64,000 nucleotides of DNA from Cupriavidus sp. BIS7 (GTDB lineage: Bacteria; Pseudomonadota; Gammaproteobacteria; Burkholderiales; Burkholderiaceae). Location: the NCBI RefSeq assembly GCF_000292345.1, contig NZ_ALOU01000019.1, positions 1 through 64,000 of the forward strand, read 5' to 3'. A model generated the notes under the pieces. It was not told where the DNA came from, did not search any database, and worked only from the letters and a program-made list of their open reading frames with translations. The position numbers were made by a program, and so were the translations under genes. This document shows positions 34,661 to 44,930 of the stretch, piece after piece. Positions within the stretch are counted from its first letter, which is position 1. Each line of letters begins with the position of its first letter.

Positions 34661-34682
34661 ATAGTATAGGGGGGGATACTAT
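34661..34682 (-). promoter_or_regulatory. RcnR/DmeR-type operator with G-tract
   Basis: ATAGTAT (34661-34667) and ATACTAT (34676-34682) are perfect inverted repeats flanking AGGGGGGG. A T/A-rich palindrome around a run of Gs is the hallmark of RcnR-family operators (TACT-G6-N-AGTA in E. coli). It lies 17 bp before the dmeR start. Confidence 0.85.
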
Positions 34683-34818
34683 CAGATCCTGACTGCCATG
34701 AGCTTTGCGCGAAGCTGGAGAGGGAGGGTAATCCGGCCGTACAGCCCTATGTAAGTAATGTCTAATTCACATTGCCATCCCGTCTCCGCGTGCCGTCATT
34801 CTGGGGATCGCCCCTCCG

Positions 34819-36792
34819 CTACTTCTGGTATCCGTGCGGCGTGACGATGTTGAACGCCGGATCGAATGTGTCGAGCATGCCGAACAAACCGGCCACCGCC
34901 TGCGGGTTGCCGTCGATGCGGATCGCTCCGGACTGCATCGCCTGCGGCAACGTGATTTGCTTCAGGCTGATCTGGTCCAGCGTGGCCTTGGTCAGTGTGA
35001 TCGTGGCAGTTGGCTGCGCGTGCTGGGCTTCGGCCACGTAGGTCAACGCGCTGTTACGCAGCGTCATGGCGTAGCGCTGCTTCAGGTCGGTGAACTGCCA
35101 GTTCAGCGTCATTGTCTTGCCGGCGGCCTTGTCCGCGTTCAGGCGCACGGCCAGATAATCGAAGAAGTTCGGTACCGTCAGCGCGCGCACCAGGTCAGGT
35201 GAGCCAAGCGGGGCGGCCCGTTTCTTGTCGACGCCGTTGCGCAGTTCCTGCGCGCCGCTCAGATAGATATTGCGCCAGGTTGCGTTCTCGCTCTGGTAGC
35301 CGAGTTGCTCCAGCGCGTCGGCCTGCAGCGCGCGGGCTGCCGCATTGGACGGGTCGGCGAAGACCAGCTCGTTGCCGATCTGCACGACCCAGCGGTAGTC
35401 GCCCCGTGCATAGGCGTCGCGCGCCTTGGCCAGTACGGCGTCGGCACCGCCCATCCATTCGATCGTCTTTTTGGCCGACTCCTCGGGCGGCAGCGGGTTC
35501 AGGTGGGCCGGGTTGCCATCGTAGAAGCCAAGATAGCGTTGATAGACGGCGCGTACGTTATGGCTGACAGAGCCGTAGTAATCGCGTGCGTACCACTTGC
35601 TGGCCAGCGGCTCGGGCAGGGTCTTGAGCGTGTCGGCGATTTCCAGCGGTGTCAGCCCCTGGTTCATCAGCCGCAGCGTCTGGTCGTTGAGGTATGCATA
35701 CATGTCTCGCTGGTCGGACAGCATCTCCACGATCCGTGCGTGGCCCCAGGTGGGCCAGTGATGCTGGCCGATCAGCACATCGGTCCGGTCGCCATAGCGC
35801 AGCAACGCCTGGCTCAGGAAGTAGGACCACCCCTTCGCATCACGTACCTGCGCGCCGCGTAGCGTCAGCAGGTTGTGCTGGGTGCGCACCGCGTTCTCGG
35901 CAATGCATAGTGTGCGGAACTGCGGAAGGTAGATGTTCATTTCCGCAGGCGCTTCCGTGCCCGGCGTGAGCTGGAACTCGAAGTCGACGCCGTCGATGCG
36001 GCGTGTTTCGATCGGCTTGGTGATCGACGTGGTGGGTGCCAGCAACGTGATCGTGCCGCGCGCGGTTGCCTTGCCCAGGCCGGTGTCGACCTGGCCGGTG
36101 GCGCCAGTCGGCAGGTTGGTGCCGTACATGAACTGCGCGCGGCGGCCCATGGCGCCGCCCGCCAGCACGTTCTCGCTGACCGCTTCGTCCATGAAGCCGT
36201 TTGGCGCAATGATTTCCACCTTGCCGGCCTTCACGTCGGCCTCGCTGACGATGCCGCGCACGCCGCCGAAATGGTCGACGTGGCTATGCGTGTAGATGAC
36301 GGCCACAACGGGTTTGTGCGGGCGATTCGCGTAATAGAGGTCGAGCGCCGCGCGGGCCGTCTCCGCCGTCAGCAGCGTATCGATGACGATCAGACCGGTA
36401 TCGCCTTCGATGATGTTCATGTTCGCCAGGTCGGCGCCCCGGATCTGGTAGACGCGATCCGTCACCTTGAACAGGCCAGCCTCGTTGTTCAGCTGGGCCA
36501 GGCGCCACAGGCTCGGATTGACGGTGGGCGGCGCATCGGCCGCGGACTCGAACGCGTAGGCGCCAAAATCCCAGGCCACCCTGCCGTCGGCAGTCTTGAT
36601 CGTGCGCTCCGGAAAGCGTGCCACCAGGCCGCGCTGCGCGTCCGCATAGTCGGCCCGATCGGCAAACGGCAGCTTCCGCAGCCATTCGGCATTCGACTGT
36701 TCGGTGATCGGTGTGGCGGGATTCGGGCCGGCCAGCGCGACGGACATCGTCAGCGCGGCAGAGGCAAAGACGGTGAAGCGGGCAAGACGCAT
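34819..36792 (-). CDS. Alkyl sulfatase (SdsA1/YjcS-like), exported
   Basis: A 657-residue class III (metallo-beta-lactamase-fold) alkylsulfatase that hydrolyses sulfate esters such as dodecyl sulfate to the alcohol and sulfate. A signal peptide (MRLARFTVFASAALTMSVALA) directs it to the periplasm. The zinc motif is THSHVDHFGG (168-177), with more ligands in AEMNIYLPQFRTLCIAENA and LIGQHHWPTWG. The central part is a dimerisation domain and the C-terminal 120 residues are the SCP2-like substrate-binding domain (LTKATLDQISLKQITL). The start at 36792 fits the signal peptide. It diverges from a LysR regulator gene, its probable activator. Confidence 0.92.
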   Translation of the reverse strand: MRLARFTVFASAALTMSVALAGPNPATPITEQSNAEWLRKLPFADRADYADAQRGLVARFPERTIKTADGRVAWDFGAYAFESAADAPPTVNPSLWRLAQLNNEAGLFKVTDRVYQIRGADLANMNIIEGDTGLIVIDTLLTAETARAALDLYYANRPHKPVVAVIYTHSHVDHFGGVRGIVSEADVKAGKVEIIAPNGFMDEAVSENVLAGGAMGRRAQFMYGTNLPTGATGQVDTGLGKATARGTITLLAPTTSITKPIETRRIDGVDFEFQLTPGTEAPAEMNIYLPQFRTLCIAENAVRTQHNLLTLRGAQVRDAKGWSYFLSQALLRYGDRTDVLIGQHHWPTWGHARIVEMLSDQRDMYAYLNDQTLRLMNQGLTPLEIADTLKTLPEPLASKWYARDYYGSVSHNVRAVYQRYLGFYDGNPAHLNPLPPEESAKKTIEWMGGADAVLAKARDAYARGDYRWVVQIGNELVFADPSNAAARALQADALEQLGYQSENATWRNIYLSGAQELRNGVDKKRAAPLGSPDLVRALTVPNFFDYLAVRLNADKAAGKTMTLNWQFTDLKQRYAMTLRNSALTYVAEAQHAQPTATITLTKATLDQISLKQITLPQAMQSGAIRIDGNPQAVAGLFGMLDTFDPAFNIVTPHGYQK

Positions 36793-36897
36793 TGCGTGGA
36801 CTCTGGGCGATTGGGTTGGGAAAGCGTCTATTGGATGCGCCGGCTGCCTATAATTCAATTGCAAATTTCGTATCGCAGCAATGCATTTGTCGCATAC

Positions 36898-37788
36898 ATG
36901 AACCTGAAACGACTAGAGCATCTGGTTGCAGTGGCGGAGGAGGGCTCGCTGGCGGCTGCGGCGCGTCGCGTGCACTTGAGCCAGCCGGCGCTGACGCGGA
37001 GTATCCAGACGCTGGAGGAAGAAGCCGGCGCGGTGCTGTTCGACCGCGGCACGCGTGGCGTGACGCTGACGGCCGTGGGGCGCATGGTTACCGAGCGCGC
37101 GCGGCGCATCCTGTTTGAGTCGCACTGCCTGACCCGCGACCTGACGCTGGTCAGGCAGCACGAGATCGGCAGCGTTCAGATCGGGCTCGGCGCATTTCCG
37201 GCGGCCATCCTGCTGCCGGAGATGCTCTGCGCGCTTCATCGGCAATGGCCGAAGCTGCGCATTGCCACCGAAGTCAGTCATCCCCAGGCGTTGCTGGACG
37301 CCCTGCGGGCCGAGCGGATCGATTTTGCGGTTGTCGAGCACAGCACGGTGCCGACAGTGGCCGAACTCAAGGTGCAGCGGCTGCCGGCGGAGGCGGGTGG
37401 CATGTTCGTCAGGGCGGGGCATCCGTTGGCGGGGCGGGCCGTTTCACTGCAAACGCTGCGTGAGGCGGCGCTGGCATCGGTCGTGTTCCCGCCCGAGACG
37501 CACGAGCGGCTGCGCAAGCTGCTGCGCTGCAAGCCTGGCCAGGAGTTGCCGTTCCAGGTCGAAAGCAACGACTTCCGGGCCCTGACACACCTCGCGAAGC
37601 ATGCCGACGCCGTGCTGCTGGCGCCTGCACGCGCCGTGCGGGAAGAGTTGGAGGCTGGGCGGCTGATTCCGCTTGATGTGCCCGAGATGCCCGAAGTGCC
37701 AATGCAGTTCGCAATCGTGCGGCTGGCGCAGCGGACGCTGTCCCCGGCCGCAGAGCGGGCGGTGGCCGCCATCGTGGCGGTGGCATAA
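36898..37788 (+). CDS. LysR-family regulator, probable activator of the alkylsulfatase gene
   Basis: A 296-residue LysR-type regulator. The N-terminal winged helix (MNLKRLEHLVAVAEEGSLAAAARRVHLSQPALTRSIQTLEEEAGAVLFDRGTRG) is standard, and residues 90-290 form the periplasmic-binding-protein-like effector domain (IGLGAFPAAILLPEMLCALHRQWPKLRI). The shared 105 bp region with the alkylsulfatase gene, containing AT-rich GCAAATTTCGTATCGC and similar half-sites, is the expected binding region. The effector is presumably an alkyl sulfate or its product, but nothing in the sequence shows which. Confidence 0.9.
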   Translation: MNLKRLEHLVAVAEEGSLAAAARRVHLSQPALTRSIQTLEEEAGAVLFDRGTRGVTLTAVGRMVTERARRILFESHCLTRDLTLVRQHEIGSVQIGLGAFPAAILLPEMLCALHRQWPKLRIATEVSHPQALLDALRAERIDFAVVEHSTVPTVAELKVQRLPAEAGGMFVRAGHPLAGRAVSLQTLREAALASVVFPPETHERLRKLLRCKPGQELPFQVESNDFRALTHLAKHADAVLLAPARAVREELEAGRLIPLDVPEMPEVPMQFAIVRLAQRTLSPAAERAVAAIVAVA

Positions 37789-37792
37789 AGAA

Positions 37793-37817
37793 AAAGCGCT
37801 CCGTGGTGGAGCGCTTT
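37793..37817. terminator. Intrinsic terminator between the LysR and fabI genes
   Basis: AAAGCGCTCC (37793-37802), loop GTGGT and GGAGCGCTTT (37808-37817) form a perfect 10 bp stem with A- and T-rich ends. It lies between convergent genes and can serve both directions. Confidence 0.8.
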
Positions 37818-37854
37818 GGTCGCAGCTTTGGTCGCAGGACGGTGCGGGCCGGGC

Positions 37855-38637
37855 TTATTCTTCGACAGCGGTGCCGACGATGTTGTAGCCGCCGTCGACG
37901 TAGGTGATTTCACCGGTCACGCCGCTGGCCAGATCCGACAGCAGGAAGGCGGCGACGTTGCCGACTTCCTCGATCGTCACATTGCGGCGCATCGGGGCCA
38001 CGTCCTCGAAGTGCTTGAGCAGCTTGCCGAAGTCCTTGATGCCCGACGCGGCCAGCGTCTTGATCGGGCCGGCCGAAATGCCGTTGGCGCGCATGCCGCG
38101 CGGGCCGACGGCGGAGGCCAGGTAGCGCACGCTGGCTTCCAGCGACGCCTTGGCCAGGCCCATCGTGTTGTAGTTCGGTACCACGCGCTCGGCGCCCAGG
38201 TAGGTCAGCGTCAGCAGCGATGCCTTGTCGTTCAGCAGCGGCAGCGCGGCCTTGGCCAGCGCGGGGAAGCTGTAGGCCGAGATGTCATGGGCGATGCGGA
38301 AGCCTTCGCGCGACAGCCCATCGAGGAAGTCTCCGGCGATGGCCTCACGCGGGGCAAAGCCGATCGAATGCACCAGACCGTCGAATTTGTCCCAGCGCTG
38401 GCCCAGCGCGGCGAACGTGGCGGCGATCTGTTCATCGCTGCTCACGTCGCATTCGTAGATCATGTCGGAGCCGAATTCCTTGGCGAAGTCCGTGATGCGG
38501 TCCTTGAAACGTTCGCCGACATAGGTGAATGCCAGTTCTGCGCCTTCGCGCTTGCATGCTGCTGCGATGCCGTATGCAATCGAACGGTTCGAAAGCAAGC
38601 CGGTGATCAGGATCCGCTTACCTGCCAGAAATCCCAT
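37855..38637 (-). CDS. fabI: Enoyl-ACP reductase (NADH), FabI
   Basis: A 260-residue FabI, the final reduction step of the fatty-acid elongation cycle in the cytosol. [25 protein letters not shown] is the FabI NADH-binding start; the catalytic pair is Y156 with K163 (Y-x6-K). The C-terminal [16 protein letters not shown] is standard. A long frame upstream (to 38928) is non-coding, and ATG 38637 with GGAG is the family start. It is an essential enzyme and a triclosan target. Confidence 0.96.
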   Translation of the reverse strand: MGFLAGKRILITGLLSNRSIAYGIAAACKREGAELAFTYVGERFKDRITDFAKEFGSDMIYECDVSSDEQIAATFAALGQRWDKFDGLVHSIGFAPREAIAGDFLDGLSREGFRIAHDISAYSFPALAKAALPLLNDKASLLTLTYLGAERVVPNYNTMGLAKASLEASVRYLASAVGPRGMRANGISAGPIKTLAASGIKDFGKLLKHFEDVAPMRRNVTIEEVGNVAAFLLSDLASGVTGEITYVDGGYNIVGTAVEE

Positions 38638-38846
38638 AAATTCTCCAAGTGATGTGAGGACGGGCGTGTTCATGCGTGGGCACATGGCCGGTGCATGACG
38701 GGTAAAGTTCCCCGCTTTTTGTTGCGCCGCGTAGAGGGAATGTCCGGATGGCTGGGGGCTACCCGAACGCATGTAAAATTGTCGCACAACTTCGCCCGGC
38801 CACAAGCCGCCGGGATGTCCTGGGCTATGTGGAGGTCTGCAACCGG

Positions 38847-40733
38847 ATGCTGATTCACGCACGTTGGCCGCTTCGGGCGGCCGGGCAGTGCTTCCGTCGA
38901 CGCGTGGTGGTGCAATGGGGCGTGGCACTGTCTATCGTGCTGGCTTCGGGTTTTCCCGCATCCGCGTTCGCTGCCCATGGTTTTGCGCTCCACGGCGACC
39001 TCAAGTATGCGCCGGACTTCAAGCATTTCGATTACGTCAATGCCGATGCGCCTCAGGGCGGCACGCTGACGCTGGCCAACCCCGACCGCCGCACCAGCTT
39101 CGACAAGTTCAATCCGTTCACGCTCAAGGGCACTTCCGCACCGGGGCTCAATGCCCTGATGTTCGAATCGCTGCTGATCAGCAGTGCGGACGAGACCGCC
39201 AGCGCCTATGGCCTGCTGGCCGACGATGTGACCGTGGCACCCGACGAACTGTCGGTGACCTTCCATATCCGCCGCGAAGCGCGCTTCGTCAATGGCGACC
39301 CCGTGCTGGCATCGGACGTCAAATACTCGTACGACATGCTGATGGGCAAGTTCGCTAGCCCGGGCTATCGCAGCATGTGCACCGATGTGAAGGCCGTGGT
39401 GGTGACCGGCGAACGCACGGTGCGCTTTGACTTCAAGCAACGTAACGCCGAATTGCCGCTGATCGTCGGCTCGCTCCCCGTGTTCTCGAAGAAATGGACG
39501 GCCAAGGTGCCGTTCGACAAGCTGACGTTCGAGGAACCGATCACGAGCGGCCCGTACAAGATCGAGCGGTACGATGCCGGGCGCGGCATCATATTCCAGC
39601 GAGATCCGAAGTACTGGGGCAAGGATCTGGCCGTGCGGCGCGGGACATTCAATTTCGACCGCGTGGTCTACCGCCTCTACAAGGACGAGACCGCCAAGCT
39701 CGAGGCATTCAAGGCCGGTGAATTCGACGCCATCGTCGAATATCGGTCGAAGAACTGGGCCAAGAGCTACGTTGGCACGCGTTTCCGCGAGGGCGAGCTG
39801 ATCAAGACCGAGTTCCCGCACCGCAATGGCGCCGGTATGCAGGGCTTCGTCATGAACATGCGCAAGCCGATCTTCCAGGACGTGCGCGTGCGCCAGGCGC
39901 TGATCCTGGCGCTCGACTTCGAATGGCTGAACCGGCAATTGTTCTATGGGGCCTACAAGCGGCTCGATAGCTGGTTCTCAAACAGCGAACTGGCCGCCAG
40001 CTCGACCTTCGACGGCAGGCCGGGCCCGCGTGAGCTGCAACTGCTGGATCCGCTGCGTGCCGAATTGCCAGCCGAGGTGTTTGGCACGGACGTCGTGCAG
40101 CCGACCACGAATCCGCCGCGCTCGCTGCGCGACAACCTGCGCGATGCGCGCCGCCTGCTGGCGCAGGCGGGCTGGACATATGAAGATGGCGCCCTGCGCA
40201 ACTCCAAGGGCGATCCGCTGGTGTTCGAGTTCCTCGACGACGGCGGCGCGATGAGCCGCGTCATCACCGCATATATCCACAATCTGGAGAAGCTTGGCAT
40301 CGAAGTGCGGCAGCGCACCACGGACTTCGCGCTGTACCAGAAGCGGCTCGAGGATTTCGATTTCGACATGGTGTCGATCCGCTTCCCGGATTCGCAAAGT
40401 CCGGGCAACGAACTGCGCGACCGCTTCTCGGCCGAAGCGGCGGGTACGCCAGGTTCGGACAATCTTTTCGGACTTAAGTCGCCCGCCGTCGACAAACTCG
40501 TTGATGCGCTTCTGCATGCGCGGTCGCAAGAGGAACTGGTCACGGCCGGCCGTGCGCTCGACCGTGTGCTGATGCATGGGTACTACATCGTGCCAAACTG
40601 GTACAGTGCATTCCATCGTGTGGCGTATCGCAAGGAGATGGCGTACCCGACGCGTCTGCCGTACTACTACACGGCGGAGGGCTGGATCCTCTCCAACTGG
40701 TGGCGTAATGACCTGACGCCGAAAACCCAGTAA
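38847..40733 (+). CDS. yejA: ABC peptide-binding protein, YejA-like
   Basis: A 628-residue periplasmic solute-binding protein of cluster C/SBP_bac_5. The N-terminus ([14 protein letters not shown] onward) is a long signal peptide (about 40 residues) ending near SAFA. The mature start [30 protein letters not shown] is characteristic of YejA-like proteins. In E. coli YejABEF imports microcin C and N-formylated peptides. The chosen ATG (38847) has GGAGG 11 bp upstream; the frame is also open to 38748. It is the first gene of a four-gene operon with tight spacing. Confidence 0.9.
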   Translation: MLIHARWPLRAAGQCFRRRVVVQWGVALSIVLASGFPASAFAAHGFALHGDLKYAPDFKHFDYVNADAPQGGTLTLANPDRRTSFDKFNPFTLKGTSAPGLNALMFESLLISSADETASAYGLLADDVTVAPDELSVTFHIRREARFVNGDPVLASDVKYSYDMLMGKFASPGYRSMCTDVKAVVVTGERTVRFDFKQRNAELPLIVGSLPVFSKKWTAKVPFDKLTFEEPITSGPYKIERYDAGRGIIFQRDPKYWGKDLAVRRGTFNFDRVVYRLYKDETAKLEAFKAGEFDAIVEYRSKNWAKSYVGTRFREGELIKTEFPHRNGAGMQGFVMNMRKPIFQDVRVRQALILALDFEWLNRQLFYGAYKRLDSWFSNSELAASSTFDGRPGPRELQLLDPLRAELPAEVFGTDVVQPTTNPPRSLRDNLRDARRLLAQAGWTYEDGALRNSKGDPLVFEFLDDGGAMSRVITAYIHNLEKLGIEVRQRTTDFALYQKRLEDFDFDMVSIRFPDSQSPGNELRDRFSAEAAGTPGSDNLFGLKSPAVDKLVDALLHARSQEELVTAGRALDRVLMHGYYIVPNWYSAFHRVAYRKEMAYPTRLPYYYTAEGWILSNWWRNDLTPKTQ

Positions 40734-40751
40734 TCCCGAACCCGGACGGCC

Positions 40752-41801
40752 ATGCTTGCCTACCTGTTGAAGCGCATCCTGCTGATGATCCCGACGCTGA
40801 TCGGTGTCATCACGCTTACGTTCGTCGTGATCCAGTTCGTGCCCGGCGGCCCGGTCGAGCAGATGATGCTCGAGATGAAAGGGCGGGGCGGCGGCGGAGA
40901 GGCCAGCGGCGGCGGCGCCGAGTATCGCGGCCGGCGCGGCGTTGACCCCGACAAGATCAAGGAGATCCAGGCGCTGTACGGGTTCGACAAACCGCCGCTC
41001 GAGCGCTATTTCCTGATGCTCAAGCGCTTCGCCCGGTTCGACCTTGGCCAGAGCTACTTTCAGCACCGCAGTGTCTGGGAGCTGGTCAAGTCGAAAATGC
41101 CAGTCTCGATCAGCCTGGGGCTCTGGACGTTTTTCCTGACTTATCTGATATCGGTGCCGCTCGGCATTTCCAAGGCGATCCGGGCGGGCAGCCGGTTTGA
41201 CGTAATCAGCAGCATGATTGTGCTGGTGGGCTATGCGATCCCGGGCTTCGTGCTCGGGGTGCTGCTGCTGGTGCTGTTTGGCGGCGGGACGTTCGTACAG
41301 TGGTTCCCGCTGCGCGGCCTGACCTCCGACAACTGGGACCAGTTGTCCATCATGGGCAAGGTCATGGACTACCTGTGGCACCTGGTGCTGCCGATCACCG
41401 CATCGGTGGTGGGCAGCTTTGCGGTCGTCACGATGCTGACCAAGAACGCGTTCCTCGAGGAAATCCGCAAACAGTATGTGCTGACGGCGCGCGCCAAGGG
41501 CCTGGCCGAGCGCCGCGTGCTGTGGAAGCACGTATTCCGCAACGCGCTGATTCCGCTGGTGACGGGGTTCCCGGCGGCCTTCATCGGCGCCTTCTTCACG
41601 GGCTCGCTGCTGATCGAGACATTGTTCTCGCTCGACGGACTGGGCCTGCTGTCCTATGAGGCCGTGCTGCGGCGCGACTACCCCGTGGTGCTCGGCACGC
41701 TATACCTGTTCACGCTGATTGGTCTTGTGACGCGCCTGATTTCGGATATTTGCTACGTGATGGTCGATCCCCGCATCCACTTCGAGGGGATGCATCGATG
41801 A
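40752..41801 (+). CDS. yejB: ABC peptide permease, YejB-like
   Basis: A 349-residue inner membrane permease of the DppB/OppB type. Six membrane helices and the EAA loop (TKNAFLEEIRKQYVLTARAKGLAERRVLWKHVFRNALIP) are seen. The region of residues 42-65 carries an unusual glycine-rich insertion (GRGGGGEASGGGAEYRG). It starts 18 bp after yejA, and its stop overlaps the yejE start (ATGA). Confidence 0.92.
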   Translation: MLAYLLKRILLMIPTLIGVITLTFVVIQFVPGGPVEQMMLEMKGRGGGGEASGGGAEYRGRRGVDPDKIKEIQALYGFDKPPLERYFLMLKRFARFDLGQSYFQHRSVWELVKSKMPVSISLGLWTFFLTYLISVPLGISKAIRAGSRFDVISSMIVLVGYAIPGFVLGVLLLVLFGGGTFVQWFPLRGLTSDNWDQLSIMGKVMDYLWHLVLPITASVVGSFAVVTMLTKNAFLEEIRKQYVLTARAKGLAERRVLWKHVFRNALIPLVTGFPAAFIGAFFTGSLLIETLFSLDGLGLLSYEAVLRRDYPVVLGTLYLFTLIGLVTRLISDICYVMVDPRIHFEGMHR

Positions 41802-42928
41802 GCATCTTCAATCGTGCCCCGATCCAGAACGGGCTGCCGCATTCGCTCTCGCCGCGCCAGCGCGCCTGGCAGCGCTTCCGTCACAACCGGCTCGGCTACT
41901 GGAGCCTGATCCTGTTCGTGGCCCTGTTCGTGTTGAGCCTGTGTGCCGAGGTGCTGTCGAGCGACCGGCCACTGATGGTGCGCTACAAGGGCGACTATTA
42001 CTTCCCGATCGTCAAGGTCTACCCGGAAACCACGTTCGACGGCGATTTCCCGACGCGCACCGACTACCTGGATCCGTACATCCTTGACCGGATCACGACG
42101 CATGGCAATTTCGCCGTTTTCCCGCCGAACCGCTATTCGTACGATTCGCTCAACTACTTCGCCAAGGAGCCCAATCCGGCGCCGCCGTCGGCCGAGAACT
42201 GGCTTGGCACCGATGACCGTGGCCGCGACGTTCTCGCGCGTCTGCTGTACGGCTTCCGTGTTTCGGTGCTGTTCGGCCTGGCGCTCACGGTCATCGGCGT
42301 CCTGATCGGTACGCTGACCGGCGCGCTGATGGGATTCTTCGGTGGCCGGTTCGACCTGATGTCGCAGCGGGCGATCGAGATATGGGGGTCGATGCCCGAA
42401 CTCTATCTACTGATCATATTTGCATCGATTTTCGAGCCGAGCCTGACGCTGCTGATCATCCTGCTGTCGCTGTTCGGCTGGATGGGGCTGTCCGATTACG
42501 TGCGCGCGGAGTTCTACCGCAATCGCTCGCTTGATTACGTCAAGTCTGCCCGCGCGCTGGGCCTGTCGAACGTGCAGATCATGTGGCGGCATATCCTGCC
42601 GAACAGCCTCACGCCTGTGATCACGTTCCTGCCGTTCCGCATGAGCGCGGCCATCCTGGCGCTGACCAGCCTGGACTTCCTCGGCCTTGGGGTTCCGCCG
42701 ACCACGCCAAGCCTTGGTGAATTGCTGGCGCAGGGCAAGGCCAACCTCGACGCCTGGTGGATTTCCCTGTCGACGTTTGCGGTGCTCGTCATCACGTTGC
42801 TGTTGCTGACGTTCATGGGCGATGCGTTGCGCGATGCGTTCGATACGCGGATGGGGCTGGCGCAAATGCGCGGCCGCGTGGCGCCGAAGGTGCCGGCGCG
42901 CGGCGCGGCAACGGAGGCCGTGCAATGA
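41798..42928 (+). CDS. yejE: ABC peptide permease, YejE-like
   Basis: A 376-residue DppC/OppC-type permease. The N-terminal helix is preceded by SPRQRAWQRFRHNRLGYWSLILF. A large periplasmic loop (about 60-140) follows, which is the feature that distinguishes YejE from ordinary DppC. The EAA motif is RNRSLDYVKSARALGLSNVQIMWRHILPNSLTP. It overlaps yejB and yejF by 4 bp each. Confidence 0.92.
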   Translation: MSIFNRAPIQNGLPHSLSPRQRAWQRFRHNRLGYWSLILFVALFVLSLCAEVLSSDRPLMVRYKGDYYFPIVKVYPETTFDGDFPTRTDYLDPYILDRITTHGNFAVFPPNRYSYDSLNYFAKEPNPAPPSAENWLGTDDRGRDVLARLLYGFRVSVLFGLALTVIGVLIGTLTGALMGFFGGRFDLMSQRAIEIWGSMPELYLLIIFASIFEPSLTLLIILLSLFGWMGLSDYVRAEFYRNRSLDYVKSARALGLSNVQIMWRHILPNSLTPVITFLPFRMSAAILALTSLDFLGLGVPPTTPSLGELLAQGKANLDAWWISLSTFAVLVITLLLLTFMGDALRDAFDTRMGLAQMRGRVAPKVPARGAATEAVQ

Positions 42929-44574
42929 GCCTCGCGATGACCTTTACGGAGCCGGTGGCGGCACCAATGCCGGGTACCAAGTTGATGTGCGTGGACCGGC
43001 TGTCGGTCACGTTCGGCGAGGGCGAGCATGCCACGCGCGCGGTGCGCGATGTGAGCTTCGATCTGCGCGCCGGCGAGCGCTTCGCGCTGGTGGGCGAGTC
43101 GGGGTCGGGCAAGACCGTGACGGCGCTTGCCATGCTGCGGCTGGTCGACGATGCGCAATACCAGGGCGCAATCCGCTTCGAGGGCGAAGATCTGCTGCAG
43201 GTGTCCGACCGCGAGATGCGCCGCATCCGTGGCTCCGAGATCGCCATGATCTTTCAGGAGCCAATGACGGCACTCAATCCGCTCTACACGATCGGCAACC
43301 AGATCGTCGAAACACTGGCGCTGCACGAGGGGCTGGACCGGCGCGCCGCGCGCGACCGCGCCATCGCATTGCTGGAACGCACCGGCATCACGGACGCAGC
43401 CAACCGTTTCAACAGTTTCCCGCACCAGTTGTCGGGCGGGCAGCGCCAGCGGGCGATGATCGCCATGGCACTGGCCTGCCGGCCCAAGCTGCTACTGGCC
43501 GACGAGCCGACCACTGCGCTGGACGTGACCATCCGCGCGCAGATTCTTGATCTGCTCCGTGACCTGCAGGCCGAGTTCGGCATGGCGGTGATGCTGATCA
43601 CGCACGACCTGAACATGGTGCGGGCATTTGCCCAGCGCGTCGGCGTGATGGAGAAGGGAGTCCTGGTGGAATCCGGCGAGACTGCCGAAGTCTTTGCCAA
43701 TCCGCACCACCCCTACACGCGCAAGCTGATCGACAGTCGACCCAGGCGCGAGGTGCTGCCGCTCGTGCCATTGGCGCCGGTGCTGCTGGAGACGGAAGCG
43801 CTGTGCGTCAACTATATGAAGAAGCGCTCAGGGATGGCGGGCTGGTTCCTCAAGGAACCGTTCCGGGCCGTCAAGGACGTGAATCTGCAACTGCGCGAGG
43901 GCGAGACGGTCGGCATCGTCGGGGAATCGGGCTCAGGCAAGACGACACTCGCGCATTCCGTGCTCGCGCTCCAGCGCAAGAGCGGGGGAACGATCCAGTT
44001 CCTCGGCCGCAGTTTCGACACCTGCACGAGCAAGGAGCGCAGTGCGCTGCGCTCGCGCATGCAGGTGGTGTTCCAGGATCCGTTCGGCTCGCTGTCGCCT
44101 CGCATGACGATCGAGCAGATCGTGGGGGAGGGGCTTGCACTCCATCAGCCCGGGCTGTCCCCGGAGTCCATGCGCGAACGTCTGATCGAGGCGCTGCGCG
44201 AGGTCGGGCTCGACCGCACGGCGCTGGGTCGCTATCCGCACGAGTTCTCAGGCGGTCAGCGGCAGCGCATTGCCATTGCGCGGGTGTTGATCCTGAAACC
44301 GCAGGTACTGGTGCTCGATGAGCCGACTTCAGCACTCGATGTGTCGATCCAGCAGCAGGTGCTGGCACTGTTGTCGCAGCTCCAGCACAAGTACAACCTC
44401 AGCTACCTCTTTATCAGTCACGACCTGGCCGTGATTCGCGCCATGGCGCACCGGGTCATCGTGATGAAGAACGGTGAGGTGGTGGAGTCGGGTGAAACCG
44501 AAACGGTGCTCGGCGCACCGCAACATCCGTATACGCGCAAGCTGATGGCGGCAGCCCAGCTTGGAGCAGCTTGA
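42925..44574 (+). CDS. yejF: ABC peptide importer ATPase with two nucleotide-binding domains, YejF-like
   Basis: A 549-residue fused ATPase powering the importer. Each half carries its own Walker A (GESGSGKT at 57-64 and again near 330), signature (LSGGQRQR in the first, FSGGQRQR in the second) and Walker B (LLADEPTTALD and LVLDEPTSALD). Fusion of the two domains into one chain is the YejF arrangement, unlike the separate DppD/DppF proteins. Its ATG overlaps the yejE stop. Confidence 0.93.
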   Translation: MSLAMTFTEPVAAPMPGTKLMCVDRLSVTFGEGEHATRAVRDVSFDLRAGERFALVGESGSGKTVTALAMLRLVDDAQYQGAIRFEGEDLLQVSDREMRRIRGSEIAMIFQEPMTALNPLYTIGNQIVETLALHEGLDRRAARDRAIALLERTGITDAANRFNSFPHQLSGGQRQRAMIAMALACRPKLLLADEPTTALDVTIRAQILDLLRDLQAEFGMAVMLITHDLNMVRAFAQRVGVMEKGVLVESGETAEVFANPHHPYTRKLIDSRPRREVLPLVPLAPVLLETEALCVNYMKKRSGMAGWFLKEPFRAVKDVNLQLREGETVGIVGESGSGKTTLAHSVLALQRKSGGTIQFLGRSFDTCTSKERSALRSRMQVVFQDPFGSLSPRMTIEQIVGEGLALHQPGLSPESMRERLIEALREVGLDRTALGRYPHEFSGGQRQRIAIARVLILKPQVLVLDEPTSALDVSIQQQVLALLSQLQHKYNLSYLFISHDLAVIRAMAHRVIVMKNGEVVESGETETVLGAPQHPYTRKLMAAAQLGAA

Positions 44575-44707
44575 ATGATGTGCGTTGCAGCATGCTTTGA
44601 CACGGCTGCGTAACACGCACCGTTTATACGAAGATCAAGAATCTAGATGCGTTTTTTACGCTAGTTCGTTGATTTGCTAGCGATTTGCGGGAAATTTGTA
44701 ACCATCT

Positions 44708-44737
44708 TTGACACGTCAAGGGTGGCTCCTTTAAGAT
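44708..44737 (+). promoter_or_regulatory. Sigma-70 promoter of the NlpC/P60 gene
   Basis: TTGACA (44708-44713) and TAAGAT (44732-44737) with an 18 bp spacer form a good sigma-70 promoter, giving a leader of nearly 190 nt before the ATG at 44931. The rest of the 356 bp gap after yejF shows no gene. Confidence 0.65.
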
Positions 44738-44930
44738 CGCGCGATAAGTTTTTTCGGGGGTGGTTCGTCCGTCGCGTAGGTCTTGGGGAAGACCGTCAGT
44801 GCACGCGGCTGGTGCGGGACTGGAGTCAATTCGCTGGCGTACTTCTTGCGTACGATCCACCCTGATGTTTTTCACGCTGTCCGGTGTTGTCTGTTTACCG
44901 GTCAGATTAGTCCGATCATCAGGAGAACCA

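Noticed and set aside
39978-41531. Open frame of 517 codons on the minus strand over yejA/yejB
   Set aside because: Antisense shadow with low-complexity composition; yejA and yejB have full family motifs.
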